DNA of 64,000 nucleotides from Solea solea (GCF_958295425.1 NC_081147.1:7501-71500); one strand, 5' to 3'. Numbered from the stretch's first letter, positions 12,101-23,349 are shown. The notes: generated from the sequence alone by a model not told the origin. A program made the numbers and translations.

Positions 12101-15100
12101 CCATATCTCGGCTTCCTTTTGTCCCACAATCACGGGGGTTGCACCAGGGGCTCCGGAGGGTGCCTAAATGGGGGGGCGGACGTTGGTTTGGAGTCGATCG
12201 CACCTTCCGTTCAAAAGTTATTCGCGAAATGACCGCAAACTGGTGGTTTTCATCCCTATACCTTACCCTAACCCCTAACCCTAACCCTAACCCTTACCCT
12301 AACCCTTACCGCAAAATGGTGGTTTTCATCCCTATACCTAACCCCTAACCCTTACCCTAACCCCTTACCCTTACCCTACCCTTACCCTTACCCTAACCCT
12401 TACCCTTACCCTAACCCTAACCCTTACCCTTACCCTACCCTAACCCTAACCCTAACCCTAACCCTAAATCTAGCAATGTCGGTTTGGCTTCAGATAGGCT
12501 CCAAATGGCCTGAAACATGCTCCTGAGTGGTTTTTGTAAGGCACATGTTGGACCTGGCACTTGGTGAAATTTTCGCATTGAATGGCGATTTTCAATCGGC
12601 CATAACTCCGCCCAGGAACGTTTGGGAGACTCGAAAACTAGTCCATTGGAAAGCCCGTGGCCACATTAGGGGGGGGGGGCAAAAATTCAAGTCAATCCGA
12701 ATAAGTCAGATTTTTACGGTTTTTGGGAAATAACTCAAAAACTACACGTTTGGTCATGGGGTGTTTTAGGCTGGCTAGGTGCGGCTCCTCGAGACGCATC
12801 GTTAGACACCTACCTCGGCTTTCTAGCACCTTCCTAACTCGAGATAAGTTCAGAATGACCGAAGAATTTTCGGTCATTTTTCCATATCTCGGCTTCCTTT
12901 TGTCCCACAATCACGGGGGTTGCACCAGGGGCTCCGGAGGGTGCCTAAATGGGGGGGCGGACGTTGGTTTGGAGTCGATCGCACCTTCCGTTCAAAAGTT
13001 ATTCGCGAAATGACCGCAAACTGGTGGTTTTCATCCCTATACCTAACCCTAACCCTTACCCTAACCCTAACCCTAACCCTAACCCTTACCCTTACCCCTA
13101 ACCCTTACCCTAACCCTTACCCTTACCCTTACCCTAACCCTTACCCTAACCCTAACCCTAACCCTAACCCTAACCCTTACCCTAACCCTACCCTACCCTA
13201 CCCTTACCCTTACCCTTACCCTAACCCTAACCCTAACCCTAGCAATGTCGGTTTGGCTTCAGATAGGCTCCAAATGGCCTGAAACATGCTCCTGAGTGGT
13301 TTTTGTAAGGCACATGTTGGACCTGGCACTTGGTGAAATTTTCGCATTGAATGGCGATTTTCAATCGGCCATAACTCCGCCCAGGAACGTTTGGGAGACT
13401 CGAAAACTAGTCCATTGGAAAGCCCGTGGCCACATTAGGGGGGGGGGGCAAAAATTCAAGTCAATCCGAATAAGTCAGATTTTTACGGTTTTTGGGAAAT
13501 AACTCAAAAACTACACGTTTGGTCATGGGGTGTTTTAGGCTGGCTAGGTGCGGCTCCTCGAGACGCATCGTTAGACACCTACCTCGGCTTTCTAGCACCT
13601 TCCTAACTCGAGATAAGTTCAGAATGACCGAAGAATTTTCGGTCATTTTTCCATATCTCGGCTTCCTTTTGTCCCACAATCACGGGGGTTGCACCAGGGG
13701 CTCCGGAGGGTGCCTAAATGGGGGGGCGGACGTTGGTTTGGAGTCGATCGCACCTTCCGTTCAAAAGTTATTCGCGAAATGACCGCAAACTGGTGGTTTT
13801 CATCCCTATACCTTACCCTAACCCCTAACCCTAACCCTAACCCTTACCCTAACCCTTACCGCAAAATGGTGGTTTTCATCCCTATACCTAACCCCTAACC
13901 CTTACCCTAACCCCTTACCCTTACCCTACCCTTACCCTTACCCTAACCCTTACCCTTACCCTAACCCTAACCCTTACCCTTACCCTACCCTAACCCTAAC
14001 CCTAACCCTAACCCTAAATCTAGCAATGTCGGTTTGGCTTCAGATAGGCTCCAAATGGCCTGAAACATGCTCCTGAGTGGTTTTTGTAAGGCACATGTTG
14101 GACCTGGCACTTGGTGAAATTTTCGCATTGAATGGCGATTTTCAATCGGCCATAACTCCGCCCAGGAACGTTTGGGAGACTCGAAAACTAGTCCATTGGA
14201 AAGCCCGTGGCCACATTAGGGGGGGGGGGCAAAAATTCAAGTCAATCCGAATAAGTCAGATTTTTACGGTTTTTGGGAAATAACTCAAAAACTACACGTT
14301 TGGTCATGGGGTGTTTTAGGCTGGCTAGGTGCGGCTCCTCGAGACGCATCGTTAGACACCTACCTCGGCTTTCTAGCACCTTCCTAACTCGAGATAAGTT
14401 CAGAATGACCGAAGAATTTTCGGTCATTTTTCCATATCTCGGCTTCCTTTTGTCCCACAATCACGGGGGTTGCACCAGGGGCTCCGGAGGGTGCCTAAAT
14501 GGGGGGGCGGACGTTGGTTTGGAGTCGATCGCACCTTCCGTTCAAAAGTTATTCGCGAAATGACCGCAAACTGGTGGTTTTCATCCCTATACCTAACCCT
14601 AACCCTTACCCTAACCCTTACCCTAACCCTTACCCTACCCTAACCCTAACCCTAACCCTTACCCCTAACCCTTACCCTAACCCCTTACCCTAACCCTTAC
14701 CCTAACCCTTACCCTTACCCTTACCCTAACCCTTACCCTAACCCTAACCCTAACCCTAACCCTAACCCTTACCCTAACCCTACCCTACCCTACCCTTACC
14801 CTTACCCTTACCCTAACCCTAACCCTAACCCTAGCAATGTCGGTTTGGCTTCAGATAGGCTCCAAATGGCCTGAAACATGCTCCTGAGTGGTTTTTGTAA
14901 GGCACATGTTGGACCTGGCACTTGGTGAAATTTTCGCATTGAATGGCGATTTTCAATCGGCCATAACTCCGCCCAGGAACGTTTGGGAGACTCGAAAACT
15001 AGTCCATTGGAAAGCCCGTGGCCACATTAGGGGGGGGGGGCAAAAATTCAAGTCAATCCGAATAAGTCAGATTTTTACGGTTTTTGGGAAATAACTCAAA

Positions 15101-15614
15101 AACTACACGTTTGGTCATGGGGTGTTTTAGGCTGGCTAGGTGCGGCTCCTCGAGACGCATCGTTAGACACCTACCTCGGCTTTCTAGCACCTTCCTAACT
15201 CGAGATAAGTTCAGAATGACCGAAGAATTTTCGGTCATTTTTCCATATCTCGGCTTCCTTTTGTCCCACAATCACGGGGGTTGCACCAGGGGCTCCGGAG
15301 GGTGCCTAAATGGGGGGGCGGACGTTGGTTTGGAGTCGATCGCACCTTCCGTTCAAAAGTTATTCGCGAAATGACCGCAAACTGGTGGTTTTCATCCCTA
15401 TACCTTACCCTAACCCCTAACCCTAACCCTAACCCTTACCCTAACCCTTACCGCAAAATGGTGGTTTTCATCCCTATACCTAACCCCTAACCCTTACCCT
15501 AACCCCTTACCCTTACCCTACCCTTACCCTTACCCTAACCCTTACCCTTACCCTAACCCTAACCCTTACCCTTACCCTACCCTAACCCTAACCCTAACCC
15601 TAACCCTAAATCTA
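6189..15614. repeat. Higher-order repeat type 2, 3142 bp x 3
   Basis: The same reference point falls at 6243, 7012, 7793, 8604, 9385, 10154, 10935, 11746, 12527, 13296, 14077, 14888 and 15669. The spacing is 769, 781, 811, 781, repeated exactly three times (3142 bp each). The 811-bp monomer differs from the 769-bp one by extra telomere-like sequence. Confidence 0.92.
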
Positions 15615-18062
15615 GCAATGTCGGTTTGGCTTCAGATAGGCTCCAAATGGCCTGAAACATGCTCCTGAGTGGTTTTTGTAAGGCACATGTTGGACCTGGC
15701 ACTTGGTGAAATTTTCGCATTGAATGGCGATTTTCAATCGGCCATAACTCCGCCCAGGAACGTTTGGGAGACTCGAAAACTAGTCCATTGGAAAGCCCGT
15801 GGCCACATTAGGGGGGGGGGGCAAAAATTCAAGTCAATCCGAATAAGTCAGATTTTTACGGTTTTTGGGAAATAACTCAAAAACTACACGTTTGGTCATG
15901 GGGTGTTTTAGGCTGGCTAGGTGCGGCTCCTCGAGACGCATCGTTAGACACCTACCTCGGCTTTCTAGCACCTTCCTAACTCGAGATAAGTTCAGAATGA
16001 CCGAAGAATTTTCGGTCATTTTTCCATATCTCGGCTTCCTTTTGTCCCACAATCACGGGGGTTGCACCAGGGGCTCCGGAGGGTGCCTAAATGGGGGGGC
16101 GGACGTTGGTTTGGAGTCGATCGCACCTTCCGTTCAAAAGTTATTCGCGAAATGACCGCAAACTGGTGGTTTTCATCCCTATACCTAACCCTAACCCTAC
16201 CCTTACCCTAACCCTTACCCTACCCTTACCCTTACCCTAACCCTAACCCTTACCCTAACCCTAACCCTAACCCTAACCCTTACCCTAACCCTAACCCTTA
16301 CCCTAACCCTTACCCTTACCCCCCCTAACCCTTACCCCTAACCCTAACCCTTACCCTAACCCTAACCCTAACCCTTACCCTAACCCTTACCGCAAAATGG
16401 TGGTTTTCATCCCTATACCTAACCCCTAACCCTTACCCTAACCCCTTACCCTTACCCTACCCTTACCCTTACCCTAACCCTTACCCTTACCCTAACCCTA
16501 ACCCTTACCCTTACCCTACCCTAACCCTAACCCTAACCCTAACCCTAAATCTAGCAATGTCGGTTTGGCTTCAGATAGGCTCCAAATGGCCTGAAACATG
16601 CTCCTGAGTGGTTTTTGTAAGGCACATGTTGGACCTGGCACTTGGTGAAATTTTCGCATTGAATGGCGATTTTCAATCGGCCATAACTCCGCCCAGGAAC
16701 GTTTGGGAGACTCGAAAACTAGTCCATTGGAAAGCCCGTGGCCACATTAGGGGGGGGGGGCAAAAATTCAAGTCAATCCGAATAAGTCAGATTTTTACGG
16801 TTTTTGGGAAATAACTCAAAAACTACACGTTTGGTCATGGGGTGTTTTAGGCTGGCTAGGTGCGGCTCCTCGAGACGCATCGTTAGACACCTACCTCGGC
16901 TTTCTAGCACCTTCCTAACTCGAGATAAGTTCAGAATGACCGAAGAATTTTCGGTCATTTTTCCATATCTCGGCTTCCTTTTGTCCCACAATCACGGGGG
17001 TTGCACCAGGGGCTCCGGAGGGTGCCTAAATGGGGGGGCGGACGTTGGTTTGGAGTCGATCGCACCTTCCGTTCAAAAGTTATTCGCGAAATGACCGCAA
17101 ACTGGTGGTTTTCATCCCTATACCTAACCCTAACCCTAACCCTAACCCTAACCCTAACCCTAACCCTAACCCTTACCCTAACCCTTACCCTAACCCTAAC
17201 CCTTACCCTAACCCTACCCTTACCCTAACCCTAACCCTAACCCTAACCCTAACCCTAACCCTTACCCTAACCCTAACCCCTAACCCTAACCCTAACCCTA
17301 ACCCTTACCCTAACCCTTACCGCAAAATGGTGGTTTTCATCCCTATACCTAACCCCTAACCCTTACCCTAACCCCTTACCCTTACCCTACCCTTACCCTT
17401 ACCCTAACCCTTACCCTTACCCTAACCCTAACCCTTACCCTTACCCTACCCTAACCCTAACCCTAACCCTAACCCTAAATCTAGCAATGTCGGTTTGGCT
17501 TCAGATAGGCTCCAAATGGCCTGAAACATGCTCCTGAGTGGTTTTTGTAAGGCACATGTTGGACCTGGCACTTGGTGAAATTTTCGCATTGAATGGCGAT
17601 TTTCAATCGGCCATAACTCCGCCCAGGAACGTTTGGGAGACTCGAAAACTAGTCCATTGGAAAGCCCGTGGCCACATTAGGGGGGGGGGGCAAAAATTCA
17701 AGTCAATCCGAATAAGTCAGATTTTTACGGTTTTTGGGAAATAACTCAAAAACTACACGTTTGGTCATGGGGTGTTTTAGGCTGGCTAGGTGCGGCTCCT
17801 CGAGACGCATCGTTAGACACCTACCTCGGCTTTCTAGCACCTTCCTAACTCGAGATAAGTTCAGAATGACCGAAGAATTTTCGGTCATTTTTCCATATCT
17901 CGGCTTCCTTTTGTCCCACAATCACGGGGGTTGCACCAGGGGCTCCGGAGGGTGCCTAAATGGGGGGGCGGACGTTGGTTTGGAGTCGATCGCACCTTCC
18001 GTTCAAAAGTTATTCGCGAAATGACCGCAAACTGGTGGTTTTCATCCCTATACCTTACCCTA
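15615..18062. repeat. Proximal irregular monomers of the satellite
   Basis: Two monomers of 939 and 930 bp and a final one ending at about 18062 lie outside both higher-order patterns. They have longer telomere-like blocks, including a CCCCCC interruption near 16320. They form the centromere-side edge of the array. Confidence 0.85.
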
Positions 18063-18260
18063 ACCCTAACCTTTGACCCTAGGCTTGGAGACCTTTAACC
18101 TCACCGGGATGGGTGTCGACAGTTAGATCACCCCTTGCCCGGTTGATTTTTCCTAATCCTAACCCTAATCCTTTGTCTTATTAAAATAATTATAGGAGCA
18201 AGGGGTGACTTTAAGCGATTAAAAAATATAATCAAATAAAATAAAACAATGTTTATCCTT
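18063..18260. other. Satellite/flank junction with inverted repeat
   Basis: Telomeric sequence decays into unique DNA. TCACCCCTTGC (18128-18138) is the exact reverse complement of GCAAGGGGTGA (18198-18208). The roughly 59-nt spacer contains degenerate telomeric TCCTAACCCTAATCC. No gene is seen. Confidence 0.6.
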
Positions 18261-18700
18261 ATGGAAATTATTTTCCATATGAATATGTTTACATTTATTA
18301 AAAACGCTTTTACAGCTGATGATATGACAATAGAGTCTACATGCATTTTTTTAATATCCTAAAAAAATATATTTTTACCTTCTGGGGCCTTGTAAATCCT
18401 GGAGGCATTTTTAGGATGTTGTGAGTGTTTCTCTGCTTTTCTGGGGAGAGAGGGAGAAACATGAACAATTTGTTAAAAATAATTTAATAGTTATTTTATT
18501 TATATTGAAATACTTACCCTTATAGAATTATAAATACCTTACTTGATAAAATCATAGTTATTTTACTTATTAGAACCTGAATACTTACCTTCATTTTAGA
18601 TGATACTTACCTGATTGATTTTTTAATGCTTTCCTTCATAGATAACATTTCATATACCAATATATAAATACTTAATAATAAATAGGACGCTTGCACTTTT
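18261..18700. other. AT-rich spacer, no gene seen
   Basis: AT-rich sequence with loosely repeated TACTTACC words. There is no convincing coding potential. It may be part of the 5' end of the Penelope-like element or older insertion-site DNA. Confidence 0.4.
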
Positions 18701-19548
18701 TTTATGTGTTAATAGTAGGTCCAGGGGTGGACATTTGTGAACTTTGGAATGTATGTGTGGGTTACATTCCGTGCTTTTGTGCTGTGAAAAAGGTGCCTCT
18801 GCACTGGTGTATATAGTTTTTTGGTCTGATTATGTGCACTTCTGTGGGACCTGTAGTCCCTATTTTTACCCCAAGGGGTAGCTGTGTGACCCCAAAAGGG
18901 GAAAATGTTCTGTTTTGCGCACTACAGTAGTGTTCTGCTACTTATGTTTATTATTTCTATGGTGTCACGGCACAAATTTTGCACATTCTGCTGGAATCCA
19001 GTGAAATACTTTTGCTTGTACTGGTCACTTTATCTACATTTCATTTTTTTATATTTGTATAAGTGTTTATACTTATGTATTTTATTGTTTTCATAACATT
19101 GTTCTGGTTCCTTATATTGTCGTCATCATTTTAACTTTTTTTCTACACTTGAATTGAGTGTCTCTCTCATTTGGCCGCCAGGCCGCCAGGTGGCGCTCCT
19201 CTCAAAATGTTGCGTGTGACGTGGGACGGAGGACGCGTCATTTGACGCTTCTTCCGCCCCGCAAAAAATCTTCACACAGGTTATTGAGAGCGTCCACACG
19301 AAGCTATTGCCTGTGCGTATTTACTCAATTTTCATTGCCTGAAGAAGGTCCGATTGTGGACCGAAACGTTGCGTACTGTGTACGGTTAGATTTTATTTTT
19401 GTATGTTCTTAAATAAAAGTTTTTTGTTTGGAAGAAGAAGCCTCCACCTTCGTCCTTACACTGAAGCTAAGTGTTATTAGCGGTTAGCCACTCCAGCAGC
19501 TAGTCTGGTTAGCGGCTAACTATATTAGCCTTCTATCGTACCGCACAC
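18701..19548 (+). mobile_element. 5' leader / pseudo-LTR-like part of Penelope-like element
   Basis: This non-coding stretch lies just upstream of the retroelement ORF. It contains a hammerhead-like motif and an AATAAA at 19412-19417. Penelope-like elements often begin with a partial tandem copy of their own 3' end (pLTR), which would explain a poly(A) signal upstream of the ORF. Boundaries are uncertain and the short ORFs here look incidental. Confidence 0.5.
19339..19387 (+). ncRNA. Hammerhead-ribozyme-like motif (decayed)
   Basis: In order: CTGAAGA (fits the CUGANGA core), a perfect 5-bp stem GGTCC/GGACC with 6-nt loop (19347-19362), GAAA (19363-19366), then C67/G85 and A66/T86 pairing around a CGTAC-TGT-GTACG hairpin (19372-19384), ending GTT. 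Penelope-like elements are known to carry hammerhead motifs in the pLTR. Stem I pairing is not apparent, so activity is doubtful. Confidence 0.5.
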
Positions 19549-22110
19549 ATGTACGGGAACGAGAGAGAGTATTATGATCATGATGATGACGATGACTTCA
19601 TCGTGGTGAGACGGAAGCGCGGCAGACAACGCTCCAGGGGCGGTGATGCGCCACAGAGGTTTAACGGCTCTTACCCCCGCCGCGGACCGGCGCAACGGCG
19701 GAGCTATGCCTCCGTTACCAGGGGCGATGCACCGAAGCAGTTTTCCGCTCAACCACGCTACCCACAATGGGGCTCAGCGCCACGGCAGCGTAACCAGGGT
19801 CGACCGCGATGGCAGGATCGCCAGGTTTCCTTTGACCGGGCGCGACGGACCGAGGATGATGTCACACGCTGGCGGGATCAACAAGGTACACAGCGGGGCT
19901 GGAGTGGTCAACGTGTACCACAGCAGCGCGGTTGTGATCGTCCTCCACAACAGCGCTACTATCAGCAGCAGCAGCCACAGCGTCCTCAGCCGCAGCGGCC
20001 GCAGCGACAGCAGCCACAGCGTCCTCAACAGCAGTGGCAGCAGCAGGGTCAACAGTGGCAGCAGCGTCAGCAACAGCGGCGAGGGTTTCCATGGCAACGC
20101 CCCCAACAACAACAACGTCTATGGCAACGGCCAGGACCTCAACGAGCCTGGCAACGCCCACAACAAAGGTGGCAGCAATCCACTCAACAGCGCCCCCAGC
20201 GAACACAGCCCCACCAGGTAACCAGTCAGGACCCTGACTTTGTTAATAAAGTGCGTGTTCTCCACCGCATAATTAAAGCTGCGCACCACCTAAAAAATGT
20301 TTCAGGGGCGGACCCACCCCCTACCATCAGTAACATGACAATGACTCTGGCTACGTTTATTAAGCCTGCCTTTCCAAATGAGGGCACCATGGGGCAAATT
20401 GAGGGCAATGCCCAATTTTGGGAAGCCACATCGATTGGCATTTTAAAGGGCCACTATGCAAAGCTGATGGAGGCTGACATAAAGAGCTTGACAGCTTTTC
20501 CTGACCGTGACTGGCGTGGACCCCTCAAAATAGCATGGTCCTGGGCACAGAGGAATCTGGGAAGGAGACTCCTTCCTGAGACCCTGCAACAGACGGAGGC
20601 AGAAATCCTGGCACGACTGAGTGAACTGCCTACAGCCCCTGCAGCTGTGAGTTCAGCCCCCACAACTGCAGCTCCAGTCTCAGCACACAGCCCTGCAGCT
20701 ATAGCCTCAGCCCCTGTAGCTGCAGCGACTTCTGCAGCTCCATTAATTCCTGTAACTGCAGACTCAGCCCCTGCAGTTACAGGACCACCAGCCCCAGCCA
20801 CCGTGGTACAGGTTCATCAGGCGCCAGTTACCCTCTCCCTGCCACCACCATCCACCTTACCTGCTACTACTATTCCCCACGTGACCACCAGGGCGTCCAC
20901 AGCCACTATGATTGACCCCAGTCACGAGTGGAGCCCACAGCAGGCGGAAAGGGAGATCAACGCCCCCACCACCGCTCCATGCCCCTTTTATTCACCTGCT
21001 GCAAGGCCTCCGCTCCCCACAGTGACGACATCATCGTCCACTCCTCCTGCTGCACCTGCACTTCCAACACCAGCACCGAGGACCCAGAGGCTCATGAGGG
21101 AGGTCACCAGCCAGATATCAGCGGTTGTCACACATGCAGCCACCTTCACGCCTGAGCCCGAACAACAGCCCCGCCCACCTGCTGCTCATCCTAGCAACAG
21201 CTGTGTCTCATATGGAGTGGACAGCCTTTTTTCCCTTGGCACTGATGGAGAAGACGCCAACAGTCCCACAACCACACCACTGCAGCCCGTCCGGGCCTCT
21301 CCTCTCCCACGCCCATCCAGTCTTCCGACCAGCTTCCCACAGCTGACGCCGACCACCAGGCAGAGGACCCTGGCAGGGCTCATGGAGCCCCCTTCCTTGG
21401 GCAGACGCAAAGTTACTCGCCATATTAGCACTCTGAGGAAGATGAAGGACTGGCACATCACGGTGAGGAAGAAGGTCCTAATTGTGGGAGACTCTAATGT
21501 TTGCAGGTTCCCGCCCTTCCTGGATCAGCGACTGCAGGTGGACAGCTACCCGGGGGCGAATTTCCGCCACGCTGCAGCTCTTATGTCTAAGGCCATCGCC
21601 ATCACACCACCGGAGCTGATTGTCCTGGCTTTTGGCGTAAATCACAGGTCACAGAGAGCACACTCGACCTCTGTGAACCAGCTGCAGGCAGCTTTAAGGG
21701 CTACGAAGCTGCGTTTTCCCCTCGCCAGAGTTCTGGTCCCAGCCATCAACTTCTCCCCTGCTTTGCCACAGCACGAGAAGTTCAGTCTCCTGGCTCTCAA
21801 TCGCCACATCCAGGAGCACTGTGACTCTATTCCGCCGAGGGAGAAGTTTAGCACTGAGTCTGACCTGGTCCAGGGAGACGGCGGCTGCCATGTTCGACCA
21901 CTGGTGTGGTCATTTAAACTAAGGACCCCCACAAGCCTCTCCTCTCAGGTGGGGTATAAGAACGTATTGTGTGATTCTGTTCACTTGTCCACCCCACAGC
22001 TTGCTCTTCTTAACAGAGGCCTTACTTTCATCCCCACTATTAATATTAACAGTAATATCAGGCAACAGTCTAGATTCGACTTACAAAAATACCATAGAAG
22101 ATTAATTTGA
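19549..22110 (+). CDS. Retroelement ORF: basic Q-rich N-terminus, SGNH-hydrolase-like domain, start of Penelope-type RT
   Basis: The ORF is open for 853 codons. Residues 1-20 are acidic. Residues 20-225 are R/Q-rich and disordered, probably nucleic-acid binding. Residues 225-345 are a compact unrecognised domain. Residues 346-610 are a P/A/T-rich linker. Residues 643-815 look like an SGNH/GDSL hydrolase: GDSN at 647-650 (candidate nucleophile S649), GVNH at 696-699 (block III Asn698) and DSVH at 809-812 (block V Asp/His). Directly after comes LLNRGLTFIPT (820-830), which resembles the conserved N-terminal motif of Penelope-like RTs, then basic sequence to the stop. The next RT block starts about 30 nt later in another frame, so the RT is internally deleted and the element is probably dead. 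Esterase domains are known in ORF1 of some LINEs. Linkage to a Penelope RT is my inference from continuous reading. The start is the first ATG of the frame. Confidence 0.75.
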   Translation: MYGNEREYYDHDDDDDFIVVRRKRGRQRSRGGDAPQRFNGSYPRRGPAQRRSYASVTRGDAPKQFSAQPRYPQWGSAPRQRNQGRPRWQDRQVSFDRARRTEDDVTRWRDQQGTQRGWSGQRVPQQRGCDRPPQQRYYQQQQPQRPQPQRPQRQQPQRPQQQWQQQGQQWQQRQQQRRGFPWQRPQQQQRLWQRPGPQRAWQRPQQRWQQSTQQRPQRTQPHQVTSQDPDFVNKVRVLHRIIKAAHHLKNVSGADPPPTISNMTMTLATFIKPAFPNEGTMGQIEGNAQFWEATSIGILKGHYAKLMEADIKSLTAFPDRDWRGPLKIAWSWAQRNLGRRLLPETLQQTEAEILARLSELPTAPAAVSSAPTTAAPVSAHSPAAIASAPVAAATSAAPLIPVTADSAPAVTGPPAPATVVQVHQAPVTLSLPPPSTLPATTIPHVTTRASTATMIDPSHEWSPQQAEREINAPTTAPCPFYSPAARPPLPTVTTSSSTPPAAPALPTPAPRTQRLMREVTSQISAVVTHAATFTPEPEQQPRPPAAHPSNSCVSYGVDSLFSLGTDGEDANSPTTTPLQPVRASPLPRPSSLPTSFPQLTPTTRQRTLAGLMEPPSLGRRKVTRHISTLRKMKDWHITVRKKVLIVGDSNVCRFPPFLDQRLQVDSYPGANFRHAAALMSKAIAITPPELIVLAFGVNHRSQRAHSTSVNQLQAALRATKLRFPLARVLVPAINFSPALPQHEKFSLLALNRHIQEHCDSIPPREKFSTESDLVQGDGGCHVRPLVWSFKLRTPTSLSSQVGYKNVLCDSVHLSTPQLALLNRGLTFIPTININSNIRQQSRFDLQKYHRRLI

Positions 22111-23262
22111 ATTCAATAATGAATATTTTTTACAAATTAAGGGCACAGCAATGGGCAAGAAATTCGCGCCCGCATATGCCAATATTTTTATGGCAGATTG
22201 GGAGGCAGGAGCCCTCCGACAGTGTGAAAAGAGACCCATTTATTATTATCGCTATTTAGACGATATTTGGGGCGTATGGACACATTCAGAGTTTGACTTT
22301 AAGATTTTCTTAAACACTCTTAATAATTACAATCCGTCTATTAAGGTTAAATCCACCATGGATCCAAATTCAGTAGATTTTTTGGACAACCACATTTAAG
22401 GGGCCCACCTTTAATGAAACTAATCGATTGGACGTTAAAGTTTTTTTCAAAGAGACGGATACACATGCACTATTGCATAAGACCAGCTTTCACCCGAAAC
22501 ACACTTTTGCAGGTCTAATTAAATCGCAATTGTTACGTTTCCATAGGATCTGCACACAAAAAGAGGATTTTCAGAAAGCGACTAAAGTGCTCTTCACTGC
22601 TTTGGCCAGCAGGGGGTACTCTAGGTCCTTTCTGAGAAATTGTTACAAGAGGTTCCTCCAAATTAAACCCCAAATTGTGTCCTCTGTGGTGCCTTTCATC
22701 ACCACTTATTCGGACTCCACGGTGAAGCTGGTCAGAGAAATTAAGAAGAACTTTGAAGATTCCTTTAAAGAAAGGGGAATTTTATATAATCACAGGATCA
22801 TTGCTGCATTCAGAAAAAAACAAAAAATCTGAAGGATTACCTGGTAAAAGCCAAAAATCCTAAATTAACTGATCCCAAACCAAAGCCACTGGATAAATTC
22901 TTTAAACAACTATGGGTGTCTAATAATAGAACCAAATTAATATACCAAATTGATAAGGGAAATATTAATTCCATTAACTGTGTGTATATAATAATTTGCA
23001 AACAATGTGGCCTTAAATATGTCGGTGAGACTGGAAACACGATTCGTACCAGATTCTCACGACAGACATAATGTCTTGAGAAAGAAAGACATCCATACTC
23101 ACCTGGTTAAACACTTTCTGCAGCACGGCTGGGATGCAGTTCAGGCCTCCGTCCTTTAATCCAACCCAAATCGGAACACGACCCAGAGACGGAGAGTTGA
23201 GAGGGTCTGGATATATAAATTAGGCACTTTGGTTCCACATGGTCTTAATGAGGCTTGGTTGT
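22085..23262 (+). pseudogene. Penelope-like RT and GIY-YIG endonuclease, frameshifted
   Basis: Three reading-frame segments follow one another. The first (to 22399) has the RT block GTAMGKKFAPAYANIFM and the catalytic YLDD at 22253-22264. The second (about 22400-22832), after a small deletion, has the RT thumb-like part (HPKHTFAGLIKSQLLRFHRIC-type motif, cut here). The third (about 22833-23262) has a GIY-YIG-like nuclease: CVYIIICKQCGLKYVGETGN from 22980, then a frameshift and ERVWIYKLGTLVPHGLNE. RT plus C-terminal GIY-YIG is the signature of endonuclease-positive Penelope-like elements. In-frame stops and shifts show the copy is inactive. RT blocks between the upstream ORF and FLQIKGTAMG are missing. 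Confidence 0.85.
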
Positions 23263-23293
23263 GATGCTACATAGGACTGGATGGAGTGTGCAC

Positions 23294-23326
23294 GAATTTC
23301 ATCACTGCAAAGCAGTGATGAAATTC
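23294..23326. repeat. Perfect 15-bp hairpin with 3-nt loop
   Basis: GAATTTCATCACTGC, AAA, then its exact reverse complement. It lies just past the end of the Penelope-like coding remnant and may mark a target-site or foldback junction. Confidence 0.8.
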
Positions 23327-23349
23327 AGTCTTCTCCTTCCCCTTCCCCT

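Larger units (their letters stand above)
1..18062. repeat. Subtelomeric satellite array with interleaved telomere-like blocks
   Basis: A core of about 570 bp recurs 21 times in full. There are also two 5'-truncated copies (from about 2720 and 5667) and a partial copy at the left edge. Cores are separated by 150-310 bp of C-strand telomeric DNA mixing CCCTAA with CCCTTA, CCCCTAA and CCCTA variants. Copies look essentially identical by eye, including homopolymers. No conserved protein is visible: the short ORFs in the cores are repeat by-products. The CCCTAA strand reading left to right places the chromosome end to the left. Base composition and content change abruptly at 18063. Confidence 0.95.

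Noticed and set aside
349..17744. Repeated short ORFs (68, 72, 96 and 120 codons) in every satellite monomer
   Set aside because: They overlap on both strands, run into telomeric repeats, have no recognisable domain, and are identical only because the DNA copies are identical.
1..18062. CRISPR-like regular spacing of repeats
   Set aside because: The spacers are telomeric variants rather than unique sequences, the repeats are hundreds of bp long and the DNA is clearly eukaryotic.
19643..20221. Alternative-frame ORFs (HNGAQRHGS-rich, A/V-rich) over the Penelope-like ORF
   Set aside because: They are shadows of the CAG-rich coding sequence and lack any domain.
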